Source: an uncultured Prevotella sp. (GTDB lineage: Bacteria; Bacteroidota; Bacteroidia; Bacteroidales; Bacteroidaceae). Taken from it: a stretch of DNA of 22,066 nt. Below are positions 13,747 to 21,043 of the stretch, piece after piece. Below the pieces are notes generated by a model. It made no database searches. It saw only the letters and a program-made list of their open reading frames with translations, and was not told the origin of the DNA. The number at the start of each line of letters is the position of its first letter. Positions within the stretch are counted from its first letter, which is position 1. The stretch covers positions 1 through 22,066 of the forward strand of contig CAKQEI010000041.1 of NCBI GenBank assembly GCA_934230115.1, written 5' to 3'. Position numbers and translations under genes: made by a program.

Positions 13747-15120
13747 TTATTTCACAACATAAATCACAGCATCCACATCACCAAGTATAGGCTTTACGAT
13801 GCTGCCTACTCCCGCCGACAATGCTTCTCCTTGTGTCAAGCCCTTGATGTTGAGCATAAGCACCATGCGGTTGCCCTGTATTTCTTTCTTCAGTTTGTCG
13901 GCTATAGGTTGAGGTTTCTCACCTTTATACTCTGGCACCAACTTAGCGTCGGTAGTTCCATAGAACATATCTCCCTCAAGTCCAAAGGCAAAGCGTGTGT
14001 TGCCACCGTTGTAGCTCCATGCCCCGTTCGTTCCGGTAATGCTGCATCCCTTTGCACACGACTGTTTCCAGTAGTCCACATCTGCTGTCCATGCAGGATT
14101 TTTCACCCTTGCAAACATTGTCATGTCCATATTGTCCGATCCGCCAAGAGCAGTGGTCGTGAAAGTCAAGTCGCCGTCCACGCTGCGGATAATGTTGTCG
14201 AAATCGATGGCTGTGTTTATGCCCACGAGCAAAGCCTGCAGAGCCTTGTTGTTTTGAAGCAAAGGCAAGAACTGTTTGCCGTCGACATTGGTGAAGAGTC
14301 CAATGCTGCATGTGTTGGGTATTTTGTCCAAAAAGTCGCCGTTTATCTTTCGATATGTAGAGTTAGCCTTCTTCAAAGCTTCGTCTACCGACTTGTTGAA
14401 GGAAAATGTCTCTCCCTTCATTCTCACTACCTTGTCCTCCTTGTCGAAGTCTACAGCCACCAACACCTGCGAGGCATCTGCGTCCTTGGGCGCACCGATA
14501 GTGAATGGCGCAACCATCTTTTCTGGCAAAGCCTGCACCTGTGCAACCATAGCTACCGAACTTTCCATAGAGTCGAGTTTGGCAAACATTGGCCGGGTGA
14601 TGATGCTTGCATCCTCGTCCTGTCTCAGCATTTTTGTTATTTTGCGTTGGGCGTCGCCCAATGCAGCCGCACTAACAGGGCCAACAACTATCAGAGCCTT
14701 GCTTGAAAAGCCCACAGCCCAACAGTTGTTGATGTCGGTGAAGGTGAAGTCGCCCTGCTTGCGTAGCGAGCCACATTTTCCCTCGCTATTAGCTTTCTCG
14801 AAAGTTTCCTTCAGTTGGCTTTCACTTTTCACCTTTGCACAGATACCGAAGTTGCCGTCGACAGTTTCAAAAGCATAAGCCGTGCTCGACCAGTCTACTC
14901 CGCAGCCCTCCACATTAATGTCCTTAGGAAGAAGCGAGGCAAAAGCCTTGGTGCCCTCTTCCACTCCAAGTTGCTTTACGTCCACCTTCACAATGGCCGT
15001 AGCCGAAGATGGAATTGCGTTCACATAATCGTTATTGGAACATGATGCTGCCAACAAGGCAACTGCAAATGCCATCAACGTCGTGCGTCCTGTGGTCTTA
15101 AGATGATTTAAAACATTCAT
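13747..15120 (-). CDS. DUF4836-like lipoprotein
   Basis: This 457-residue exported protein has a signal peptide with the sequence ALLAASC, a Bacteroidetes-style lipobox with Cys27. The mature part begins SNNDYVNAIPSSATAIVKVD; this early segment after the cysteine (N-A-I-P-x-x-A-x-A-I/V) is what I recall from the DUF4836 family of Bacteroides and Prevotella. The body alternates beta-rich stretches (GGSDNMDMTMFARVKNP, TRFAFGLEGDMFYG) with helical ones and repeats the WAVGFSSKALIVVG type of strand; no catalytic motif is recognised. It lies 32 bases downstream of rsmE and 26 bases upstream of the ABC ATPase on the same strand, so it could be a lipoprotein partner or substrate of that transporter. 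That link is inferred from gene order only. Confidence 0.8.
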   Translation of the reverse strand: MNVLNHLKTTGRTTLMAFAVALLAASCSNNDYVNAIPSSATAIVKVDVKQLGVEEGTKAFASLLPKDINVEGCGVDWSSTAYAFETVDGNFGICAKVKSESQLKETFEKANSEGKCGSLRKQGDFTFTDINNCWAVGFSSKALIVVGPVSAAALGDAQRKITKMLRQDEDASIITRPMFAKLDSMESSVAMVAQVQALPEKMVAPFTIGAPKDADASQVLVAVDFDKEDKVVRMKGETFSFNKSVDEALKKANSTYRKINGDFLDKIPNTCSIGLFTNVDGKQFLPLLQNNKALQALLVGINTAIDFDNIIRSVDGDLTFTTTALGGSDNMDMTMFARVKNPAWTADVDYWKQSCAKGCSITGTNGAWSYNGGNTRFAFGLEGDMFYGTTDAKLVPEYKGEKPQPIADKLKKEIQGNRMVLMLNIKGLTQGEALSAGVGSIVKPILGDVDAVIYVVK

Positions 15121-15152
15121 AAACCTTATTATATTTTTACCTTATTATATAG

Positions 15153-15878
15153 TTAGAGTCTTCGTTTTGAGAGATTGGCCATCATTACCGCGCTCAGTCC
15201 TGCCGTCTCTGTTCTCAGTCGGCTTAGTCCGAGACTTATCGGCTCATAGCCATGCTCCATAGCTTTTCTTACTTCGTCGATGGAGAAGTCGCCCTCCGGA
15301 CCCACAAGAATGGTAACGGGCTCATCCATCGGAACCGTATGCAGAGTCTCAAACAAATCCTTGCGTTCAATCTCCATGTAGCAATGTGCAATAAACTTTC
15401 GGCCCTCGCGAGGAGTGGCAACAAACTTGTCGAATGCTTCCAGTTCGTTCACTTCAGGTTTCCATGCCTTATGGCTCTGCTTCATTGCAGACACCACAAT
15501 GCGCTCCACACGGTCGGTGCGCAGATTTTTGCGCTCAGAGAATTTGCAGTTCAGGAAACTTAGCTCGTCGAATCCTATCTCTGTTGCCTTTTCGGCCATC
15601 CATTCTATGCGGTCCATCATCTTGGTTGGCGCAATGGCAAGAGCTATGCGTCCCTGCCATTCACGTTGGCACGGCAACTGCTCCACTATATTGTAAAGGC
15701 AATGCTTGCCAGAGGCAACGCTCACCTCAGCGTCAAACAATCCCCCCTCGCCGTCTACAAGCAGCATGTGGTCGCCACTCTCAAGCCGCAACACGCGCAC
15801 GGCATGTTTGGCTTCCTCTTCGGGCAGTTCGCCTGCGCTGGAGGCATTGGGCACATAAAAATATCTCACTTCTTTCAT
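15153..15878 (-). CDS. rsmE: RsmE, 16S rRNA (uracil1498-N3)-methyltransferase
   Basis: This 241-residue SPOUT-class methyltransferase uses S-adenosylmethionine to methylate N3 of U1498 in helix 44 of 16S rRNA, acting on the 30S subunit. The N-terminal PUA-like domain holds the EAKHAVRVLRL motif (about 23-32). The C-terminal trefoil-knot AdoMet site shows LVGPEGDFS (191-199) and the SLGLSRLRTETAGLSA segment (215-230), both diagnostic. The length matches the family. An in-frame ATG at 15944 would add 22 residues with no family resemblance; the ATG at 15876-15878, giving MKEVRYFYVPN, is the normal start. It is the first gene of a tight minus-strand run with the DUF4836 lipoprotein and the ABC genes; no consensus promoter was seen just upstream. 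Confidence 0.94.
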   Translation of the reverse strand: MKEVRYFYVPNASSAGELPEEEAKHAVRVLRLESGDHMLLVDGEGGLFDAEVSVASGKHCLYNIVEQLPCQREWQGRIALAIAPTKMMDRIEWMAEKATEIGFDELSFLNCKFSERKNLRTDRVERIVVSAMKQSHKAWKPEVNELEAFDKFVATPREGRKFIAHCYMEIERKDLFETLHTVPMDEPVTILVGPEGDFSIDEVRKAMEHGYEPISLGLSRLRTETAGLSAVMMANLSKRRL

Positions 15879-15997
15879 GATCTTTTGTTTTAAACAATGT
15901 TTATATATAAAAACTATAGGTGTGCCGCGAATGTTTTCTTTCATTTATTATCTTAAGAAATCACTCATGACACACCTGTTGGCATTAACATTTTGTT

Positions 15998-17308
15998 TTA
16001 ATCATTGCTACTCTTCTTTGTTCTGAACATCAAGGCGAAGAGCACAGCCACTACAAGAGCATATCCTGCAAAAATGAACCAGCAAGTCTGCCAGTTGCCC
16101 ACAAGATAACCCTCGTCGGTCCAGTGGCAATAATGATTTATCACCTCGCCCGCAAGCAGAGTTCCTATGGTTGCTCCAAGACCGTTGGTCATGAGCATGA
16201 ACAATCCCTGGGCCGAGGCTTTCACCTTCTCGTCACACTCCTGGTCAACAAATAGCCCGCCCGAAACGTTAAAGAAGTCAAACGCAACACCGTATACAAT
16301 GCATGAGAGTATGAACAGCGTAACGCCGGGGAACACTGGATTGCCCAATCCGAAGAATCCGAATCGCAACACCCAGGCAAACATGGCCATGAGCATAACC
16401 GTCTTGATGCCGTAGCGGCGTAGGAAGAACGGAATGAGCAAGATGCACAAGGCCTCTGCCACCTGGCTTATCGACACCAAGAGCGTGGCGTTGTTTGCGG
16501 CAAATGAGTCTGCCATTTCCGGAATGCCCTTGAAGCTTGTGATGAAAGGAGTGGCGTAGCCGTTGGTCACCTGCAACGACATTCCCAACATACATGAGAA
16601 GACGAAGAACATAGCCATGCGCTTGGTCTTGAACAGGCGGAACGCATCGAACCCAAACGACTCAGCGAGCGACCGTGTCTTGCTTGCCTTAGTCTGAAGC
16701 TTACATTGCGGCAATGTGAAACAATACACACACAGCAGGATGCCAAGCAATCCCGACACAAGAAACTGGTATTGAGTATATTGGAATTTGCTTGTGTTCT
16801 CAGCCAAAGTAAAGCCGAAGGCTCCATCGTTGAGCACGGCACAATTCACAAACCACATAGTGGCGATGAATCCCACGGTGCCAAACACACGGATTGGCGG
16901 GAAGTCCTTCACCGTGTCCAGGCCGTTGTTCTTCAATATCGTGAACGCCGTGGTGTTGGAAAGCGCGAGCGTAGGCATGTAGAAAGCCACACTTATGGTG
17001 TAGAGACTGATGAACAGGGTCTTGTCGGGCATGGCGTCGTTGGAGCCGAGCGCAAACAGGCTCACCATAAACACACCTGCTACAAGATGGCAAATACCCA
17101 ACAGTCGTTGGGGTTGGACAAGTCGGTCGGCCACTATACCCATCAGTGTGGGCATGAATATAGACACAATGCCCTGGATGGCATAGAACCATGAGATTTC
17201 ACCACCCATTCCGGCTCTTCCCAAATAGTTGCCCATAGAGGTGAGGTAGGCTCCCCAGACAGCGAATTCCAAGAAATTCATAACTGCCAAACGTACTTTC
17301 GTATTCAT
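15998..17308 (-). CDS. MFS transporter, nucleoside:H+ symporter type (NupG/XapB-like)
   Basis: This 436-residue inner-membrane protein has about 12 hydrophobic helices in two halves of six. The N-terminal MNTKVRLAVMNFLEFAVWGAYLTSMGNYL, the loop 2-3 segment GIVADRLVQPQRLL (57-70) and the PPIRVFGTVGFIATMW segment (about 137-152) match the nucleoside:H+ symporter family (Nuc_H_symport, NupG/XapB). The expected role is uptake of nucleosides driven by the proton gradient; exact substrates are not readable. In Bacteroidales this family sits in diverse contexts, and no nucleoside catabolic gene is adjacent here. It has its own promoter at 17382-17411, divergent from rpoD, and a leader of about 70 bases. 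The gap to rsmE (119 bases) suggests separate transcription or readthrough. Confidence 0.87.
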   Translation of the reverse strand: MNTKVRLAVMNFLEFAVWGAYLTSMGNYLGRAGMGGEISWFYAIQGIVSIFMPTLMGIVADRLVQPQRLLGICHLVAGVFMVSLFALGSNDAMPDKTLFISLYTISVAFYMPTLALSNTTAFTILKNNGLDTVKDFPPIRVFGTVGFIATMWFVNCAVLNDGAFGFTLAENTSKFQYTQYQFLVSGLLGILLCVYCFTLPQCKLQTKASKTRSLAESFGFDAFRLFKTKRMAMFFVFSCMLGMSLQVTNGYATPFITSFKGIPEMADSFAANNATLLVSISQVAEALCILLIPFFLRRYGIKTVMLMAMFAWVLRFGFFGLGNPVFPGVTLFILSCIVYGVAFDFFNVSGGLFVDQECDEKVKASAQGLFMLMTNGLGATIGTLLAGEVINHYCHWTDEGYLVGNWQTCWFIFAGYALVVAVLFALMFRTKKSSND

Positions 17309-17381
17309 TTATTCGTTCAAATAGTTGTAATTAGTTATACTTTAGCATTTAAGTTAATCAAAGAGGTGCATAATTAATATG

Positions 17382-17411
17382 CAAAGATACTATTTTTTCG
17401 GATAAAGCAAA
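17382..17411 (-). promoter_or_regulatory. Bacteroidetes-type promoter for the MFS transporter
   Basis: On the minus strand this reads TTTG, 18 bases, TATCTTTG. The predicted start is near 17376, inside the TGCATA-ATTAA-TATGCA dyad, so the dyad could be an operator. Confidence 0.72.
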
Positions 17412-17546
17412 CAAACATTTGCTCCTAACTTCCCTAATTTCTGAAAATAATTTCATACTCCTTTCTTTTACACTATCCAAGAACATGATTTATTGTTTAA
17501 AAATACATAAAATATGGCAACAAACAAAATATTAGCTGTTGCAAAC

Positions 17547-17577
17547 TTGTTAATATAAAAACTTTTCACTACCTTTG
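17547..17577 (+). promoter_or_regulatory. Bacteroidetes-type promoter for rpoD
   Basis: TTG (17547-17549), 20 bases, then TACCTTTG (17570-17577), a perfect -7 match. The predicted leader is about 60 bases before the ATG at 17648. Confidence 0.72.
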
Positions 17578-17647
17578 CAAGGATTTTCGGAACATTGCCG
17601 AATATCTAATTTATATTACGCCGTAAGAAAGTTTTAAGCTTTATAAG

Positions 17648-18520
17648 ATGAGACAACTTAAGATTCAAAAGAGTATTACAAACCGTTCCAGTGAGGCACT
17701 TGACAAATATCTTGTTGAGATAGGTCGTGCTCCGCTGATTTCAATTGACGAAGAGATTGAGCTTGCCCAGAAAATCAAGAAGGGCGGCCCTGAGGGAGAG
17801 CGCGCTAAAGACAAGCTCGTTACTGCCAATCTCCGATTTGTAGTTTCTGTTGCCAAGCAATATCAGCACCAGGGTCTTACCCTCACCGACCTTATCGACG
17901 AGGGCAACATCGGCCTTATCAAGGCTGCTCAAAAGTTTGACGAGACACGAGGTTTCAAGTTCATCTCATACGCTGTGTGGTGGATACGTCAGAGCATTCT
18001 ACAAGCTATCGCCGAGCAGAGCCGTATCGTGCGCTTGCCCCTCAACCAGGTTGGTTCGCTCAATAAGATCAATCACGAGATTAACAAGTTTGAGCAGGAG
18101 AACCAGCGTCATCCTTCGGTGTCGGAGCTTTCTGATGCTACCAAGATTGACGAGGAAAAGATTGGCCAGAGCCTTATGGCCGACGGTCATCACGTGAGTA
18201 TCGACGCTCCATTCCAGGACGGAGAGGACAACTGTATGCTCGACGTTATGCCGAGTGGCGACGACAGCCGTACAGACCGCAAGGTTGACCATGAGTCAAT
18301 GGCTCTTGAGCTTAACTCTGTGCTCAACAAGGTTCTCAAGGACCGCGAGATAACTATCATCCGCGAATGTTTTGGCATTGGTTGCCACGAGAAAGGACTT
18401 GAGGAGATTGGCGACCAGCTGGGGCTTACCCGCGAGCGTGTTCGCCAAATTAGAGAGAAGAGCATTGCCAAGCTGCGCGACAGCGGCAACGCAAAGATTC
18501 TCATGAAGTATTTAGGCTAA
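17648..18520 (+). CDS. rpoD: RpoD, primary RNA polymerase sigma factor (Bacteroidetes short form)
   Basis: This 290-residue sigma-70 protein has region 1.2 (about 14-45, SSEALDKYLVEIGRAPLIS), region 2 (about 52-122, with NLRFVVSVAKQYQHQGL, DLIDEGNIGLIKAAQKFD and FKFISYAVWWIRQSI), region 3 (about 130-200) and region 4 with its helix-turn-helix (250-272, LEEIGDQLGLTRERVRQIRE). It lacks the long region 1.1 and the non-conserved insert of E. coli RpoD, as is normal for the roughly 286-residue Bacteroidetes primary sigma factor, the protein that recognises the TTTG/TAnnTTTG promoters used elsewhere in this window. The N-terminus MRQLKIQKSITNRSSEALDKY is the family start. It is monocistronic, followed by an intrinsic terminator at 18584-18630. 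Confidence 0.95.
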   Translation: MRQLKIQKSITNRSSEALDKYLVEIGRAPLISIDEEIELAQKIKKGGPEGERAKDKLVTANLRFVVSVAKQYQHQGLTLTDLIDEGNIGLIKAAQKFDETRGFKFISYAVWWIRQSILQAIAEQSRIVRLPLNQVGSLNKINHEINKFEQENQRHPSVSELSDATKIDEEKIGQSLMADGHHVSIDAPFQDGEDNCMLDVMPSGDDSRTDRKVDHESMALELNSVLNKVLKDREITIIRECFGIGCHEKGLEEIGDQLGLTRERVRQIREKSIAKLRDSGNAKILMKYLG

Positions 18521-18535
18521 ATTTTAATTGTTCAC

Positions 18536-18577
18536 GTAAGTGCCTAACAGTTAGCTTCCGAACTGATTGTCACTTAC
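18536..18577 (+). other. Nested stem-loop just after rpoD
   Basis: GTAAGTG (18536-18542) pairs with CACTTAC (18571-18577). Inside, across symmetric 5-base internal loops, CAGTT (18548-18552) pairs with AACTG (18561-18565). It lies between the rpoD stop and the intrinsic terminator and may be a 3' end stabiliser; its function is unproven. Confidence 0.45.
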
Positions 18578-18583
18578 AATATG

Positions 18584-18630
18584 AACGCCATCGAAACAGA
18601 GTAACATTCTCTGTCTCCTTGGCGTTTTTT
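18584..18630 (+). terminator. Intrinsic terminator of rpoD
   Basis: AACGCCA (18584-18590) pairs with TGGCGTT (18620-18626), with an inner stem ACAGAG/CTCTGT, and is followed by a T run to 18630. Confidence 0.85.
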
Positions 18631-18756
18631 GTTTCTTCGAAATTTTTATATAATTTCTTTTAAACCAAATATCATTTTTTTCGTCTAATCATTATAAGAT
18701 GTTCTAAAACATCATTGACAACAAATATTATTTTTCTTAAAAAAAACAACATCATT

Positions 18757-19203
18757 ATGAAAAGGACTATGAGAATCTTGACGATTGCCTTTTTCTGCAT
18801 TCTGTCATGCAGCACTTTGGCAAATGCAGGCAACGACAAGCCTATTTCTGTGAATGCACTTCCAGCCAAAGCCCAAACCTTGCTCACCACACATTTCAAC
18901 CGTCAGAAGGTGGCACTCGCTACTATTGAGTCGGGTGTCGTCAGTAGGAGCTACGATGTAGTTCTAAAGAATGGCACAAAGCTTGAGTTCAACAAGAAGG
19001 GAGAGCTCACGGAGATTGACTGCAAGCAAGGAGTGGTGCCAGCTAAGTTGATTCCGCAATCCATTAAGGATTATTTGAAGAATAATTATCCCGACCAACA
19101 AGTTCGGAAGCTTGAGATTAAGAAGAACGAATATGAAGTGGAATTGGCTAACGGTATGGATTTGACCTTCAACAAACATTTCCAGTTAATAGATATTGAT
19201 TGA
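18757..19203 (+). CDS. PepSY-like periplasmic protein
   Basis: This 148-residue exported protein has a signal peptide (MKRTMRILTIAFFCILSCSTLANA). The mature part is two copies of the PepSY-like fold (formerly DUF2874): residues about 30-85, opening with ALPAKAQTLLTTHF, and about 95-148, opening with LIPQSIKDYLKNNYPDQQV. Each ends in a hairpin with N-G-T/M-x-L-x-F-N-K followed by the terminal EID or IDID. Proteins of this family are small periplasmic beta-lactamase-inhibitor-like folds in Bacteroidetes with no settled role. The ATG at 18757 is chosen over one at 18715, which would add 14 residues before the signal peptide. No TAnnTTTG promoter was found in the upstream A/T-rich gap; a GATGTT/AACATC dyad lies at 18698-18713. 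Confidence 0.85.
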   Translation: MKRTMRILTIAFFCILSCSTLANAGNDKPISVNALPAKAQTLLTTHFNRQKVALATIESGVVSRSYDVVLKNGTKLEFNKKGELTEIDCKQGVVPAKLIPQSIKDYLKNNYPDQQVRKLEIKKNEYEVELANGMDLTFNKHFQLIDID

Positions 19204-19299
19204 GTTCGTACGAAAGTAAAGGCATTATAAATACATGGTGTTTTAGTTAAAGATTTGCAATAAAACGCTTGTAAAAAATCGAAATCACAATAAAATAGA

Positions 19300-19307
19300 T
19301 ATCTTTG
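19300..19307 (+). promoter_or_regulatory. Candidate -7 box for the CNNM/CBS gene
   Basis: TATCTTTG matches TAnnTTTG. No TTTG or TTG lies at the expected spacing upstream, so only half of the promoter is supported. The predicted leader is about 100 bases and contains the hairpin at 19352-19402. Confidence 0.5.
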
Positions 19308-19351
19308 TGTCGAATATGACACATAAAATATACTTACACCATAAAGCTCTT

Positions 19352-19402
19352 CGTTTATAGTAAGTTGTCTGCACCCCTTCTTCAGACAACTTATTATAAA
19401 CG
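19352..19402 (+). promoter_or_regulatory. 20-bp leader hairpin upstream of the CNNM/CBS gene
   Basis: Arms 19352-19371 and 19383-19402 pair over 20 positions with a single G-U pair, around an 11-base pyrimidine-rich loop (CACCCCTTCTT). The stem ends 13 bases before the start codon at 19416 and lies downstream of the candidate -7 box, so it should be transcribed. It has no T run after it, so it does not look like a standard intrinsic terminator. A regulatory role in translation or transcript stability is inferred from position. Confidence 0.65.
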
Positions 19403-19415
19403 AATTATATATTTA

Positions 19416-20441
19416 ATGGGCTTAATAATTTTATATTTTTTAGGTGCTCTGTCACTATCCTTTTTATGTTCCGTCCTTGAGGCGGTACTTCTCTCTACTC
19501 CTATGTCGTTTATCTCGATGAAGGAGAGTCAAGGCAATAAGACTGCCTCCTTGATGAAACAGTACAAGAACAATGTCGACCGTCCTGTGGGCGCGATTCT
19601 CTCGCTCAACACCATCGCCCACACTATCGGTTCGGCAGGTGTGGGAGCGGAGTCGATGAAACTCTTTGGCGAAGAATACTTCGGTGTAATTTCTGCCATT
19701 CTGACGTTATTGATTCTGGTAATTTCCGAAATCATCCCTAAGACCATAGGAGCTTCATGTTGGCGTTCGCTCGCCGTAACCTCCACCAAGATAATACGAG
19801 TGCTCATCTTCATTACCTACCCCCTGGTACTGCTGTCTGAACTCATCACCAAGGTATTTACACCGAAGAATCATCAGGCTTCTGTAAGTCGCGAGGAAGT
19901 GTCGGCGATGGTGGATGTAGGCACAACTGAAGGTATCTTCCGCGAGTCGGAAAGCAAGATTATCAAGAGTTGCATCCGTTTGGCAGGAGTAAAGGCAAGG
20001 GAGGTGATGACACCTTCCATTGTGGTTGAGACTGCCAATGTAAACATGACACTCAAGGAGTTCTACGAGCAGCAGACATGGAGTTTCTCTCGCATTCCTG
20101 TCTACGACAAGAGTAAGGATTACATCATCGGTTATGTGCTTAAAGACATGGTTCTGAAGCAATTGTCGGATGATAAATTCGAAACCAGACTGTCTGACCT
20201 TACACGCCCTATCCTGTCTTTCAACGAGGAAGACTCGGTATATCAGATATGGGAGAAAATGCTTGAAAAGCGCGAGCATATCTCAATAATCGTCGATGAA
20301 TACGGCTGTCTTCGTGGCGTGGTCTCAATGGAAGACGTGATAGAAACCATGACCGGCGTGGAAATAGTTGACGAAGACGACGTGGCTGTGGACATGCAGG
20401 CTTTCGCAAAGGAGAAGTCGCGCATGATGTTGAAGAAGTAA
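19416..20441 (+). CDS. CNNM-transmembrane / CBS-pair protein (CorC/HlyC-related), lacking the C-terminal domain
   Basis: This 341-residue inner-membrane protein has a CNNM transmembrane domain (about 1-150, with hydrophobic helices near 1-28, 57-75, 90-107 and 125-148, and the characteristic ISEIIPKTIG at 104-113). It is followed by a linker helix (about 157-190, SREEVSAMVDVGTTEGIF) and a CBS pair (about 195-315, REVMTPSIVV to GVVSMEDVIETMTG). The C-terminal CorC_HlyC domain found in many relatives (about 80 more residues) is absent; the protein stops shortly after the VEIVDEDD segment. Family members are linked to magnesium or cobalt transport; substrate here is inferred. The ATG at 19416 is preferred: an in-frame ATG at 19365 would begin inside the leader hairpin and add 17 polar residues before the first helix. 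The alkyltransferase gene follows 38 bases later. Confidence 0.88.
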   Translation: MGLIILYFLGALSLSFLCSVLEAVLLSTPMSFISMKESQGNKTASLMKQYKNNVDRPVGAILSLNTIAHTIGSAGVGAESMKLFGEEYFGVISAILTLLILVISEIIPKTIGASCWRSLAVTSTKIIRVLIFITYPLVLLSELITKVFTPKNHQASVSREEVSAMVDVGTTEGIFRESESKIIKSCIRLAGVKAREVMTPSIVVETANVNMTLKEFYEQQTWSFSRIPVYDKSKDYIIGYVLKDMVLKQLSDDKFETRLSDLTRPILSFNEEDSVYQIWEKMLEKREHISIIVDEYGCLRGVVSMEDVIETMTGVEIVDEDDVAVDMQAFAKEKSRMMLKK

Positions 20442-20479
20442 GAGAAAATGAGCTTTTTCTCTGACAAAATCATGGCGTT

Positions 20480-20992
20480 ATGAATCAGTTTATCTGCATC
20501 CAACATTACGACTCCCCATGCGGAGCACTCGTCCTGGCCTCTTTTGCTGACAAACTGTGCCTTTGCGACTGGAACGAGAATCCCTTTGCCGAGCGCAACA
20601 AACGTCGGCTTGTGGAATATTTTAAAGCTTCTTTCAGGACAGAGACTCCTTCTGTCCTGGAAGAAACCAAACGCCAACTCGACGAATATTTTGATTGTAA
20701 TCGCACAACATTCAATATCCCTTTGCATCTGGTGGGCACGAATTTTCAGCTGCGAGTGTGGAATGAATTGCTGAAAATCCCCTACGGAGCTACAAGGAGT
20801 TACAAGGAAATTGCTCTCAGCATAGGCAACCCTAAAGCCGTAAGAGCCGTGGCTGGAGCAATCGGAGCAAACGGCATCAGTATCATCGTTCCATGCCATC
20901 GCGTTGTAGGCAGCAACAAGTGTCTTACTGGCTATGCAGGAGGACTGGAGGCCAAGAGAATATTGCTGGGGATAGAGACGCTAATAAAATGA
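20480..20992 (+). CDS. ogt: Methylated-DNA--[protein]-cysteine S-methyltransferase
   Basis: This 170-residue DNA repair protein removes O6-alkyl groups from guanine by suicide transfer to its own cysteine. The active site is IVPCHRV with Cys139. The helix-turn-helix/DNA-binding wing around NFQLRVWNELLKIPYGATRSYKEIA (about 88-112), with the canonical arginine in the ARAV-type segment (AVRAVAGAIGAN, about 120-131), matches the MGMT family. The N-terminal part is a short beta domain, with no Ada phosphotriester module, so it is the Ogt type. The gene name follows family usage. It begins 38 bases after the CNNM gene on the same strand, so the two may share a transcript, though no functional link is obvious. 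Confidence 0.92.
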   Translation: MNQFICIQHYDSPCGALVLASFADKLCLCDWNENPFAERNKRRLVEYFKASFRTETPSVLEETKRQLDEYFDCNRTTFNIPLHLVGTNFQLRVWNELLKIPYGATRSYKEIALSIGNPKAVRAVAGAIGANGISIIVPCHRVVGSNKCLTGYAGGLEAKRILLGIETLIK

Positions 20993-21043
20993 AAATCAAA
21001 ACATAAGACTTGTACATTAAACTAAATGATTACAAATAATACA

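Larger units (their letters stand above)
17309..17647. other. Divergent regulatory region between the MFS transporter and rpoD
   Basis: These 339 bases hold no gene. They contain the minus-strand promoter at 17382-17411, the plus-strand promoter at 17547-17577 and a dyad TGCATA/TATGCA (17367-17372 with 17378-17383) at the predicted MFS transcript start. The rest is A/T-rich with no further structure that I can see. Confidence 0.7.

Noticed and set aside
13112..13762. 216-codon plus-strand frame across the ABC ATPase gene
   Set aside because: Antisense to a protein with recognisable Walker motifs; no start context or domain.
13729..14706. 325-codon plus-strand frame inside the DUF4836-like gene
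   Set aside because: Long but antisense to a full-length lipoprotein gene with signal peptide; the translated sequence is cysteine- and histidine-rich without pattern, typical of a complementary-strand artefact.
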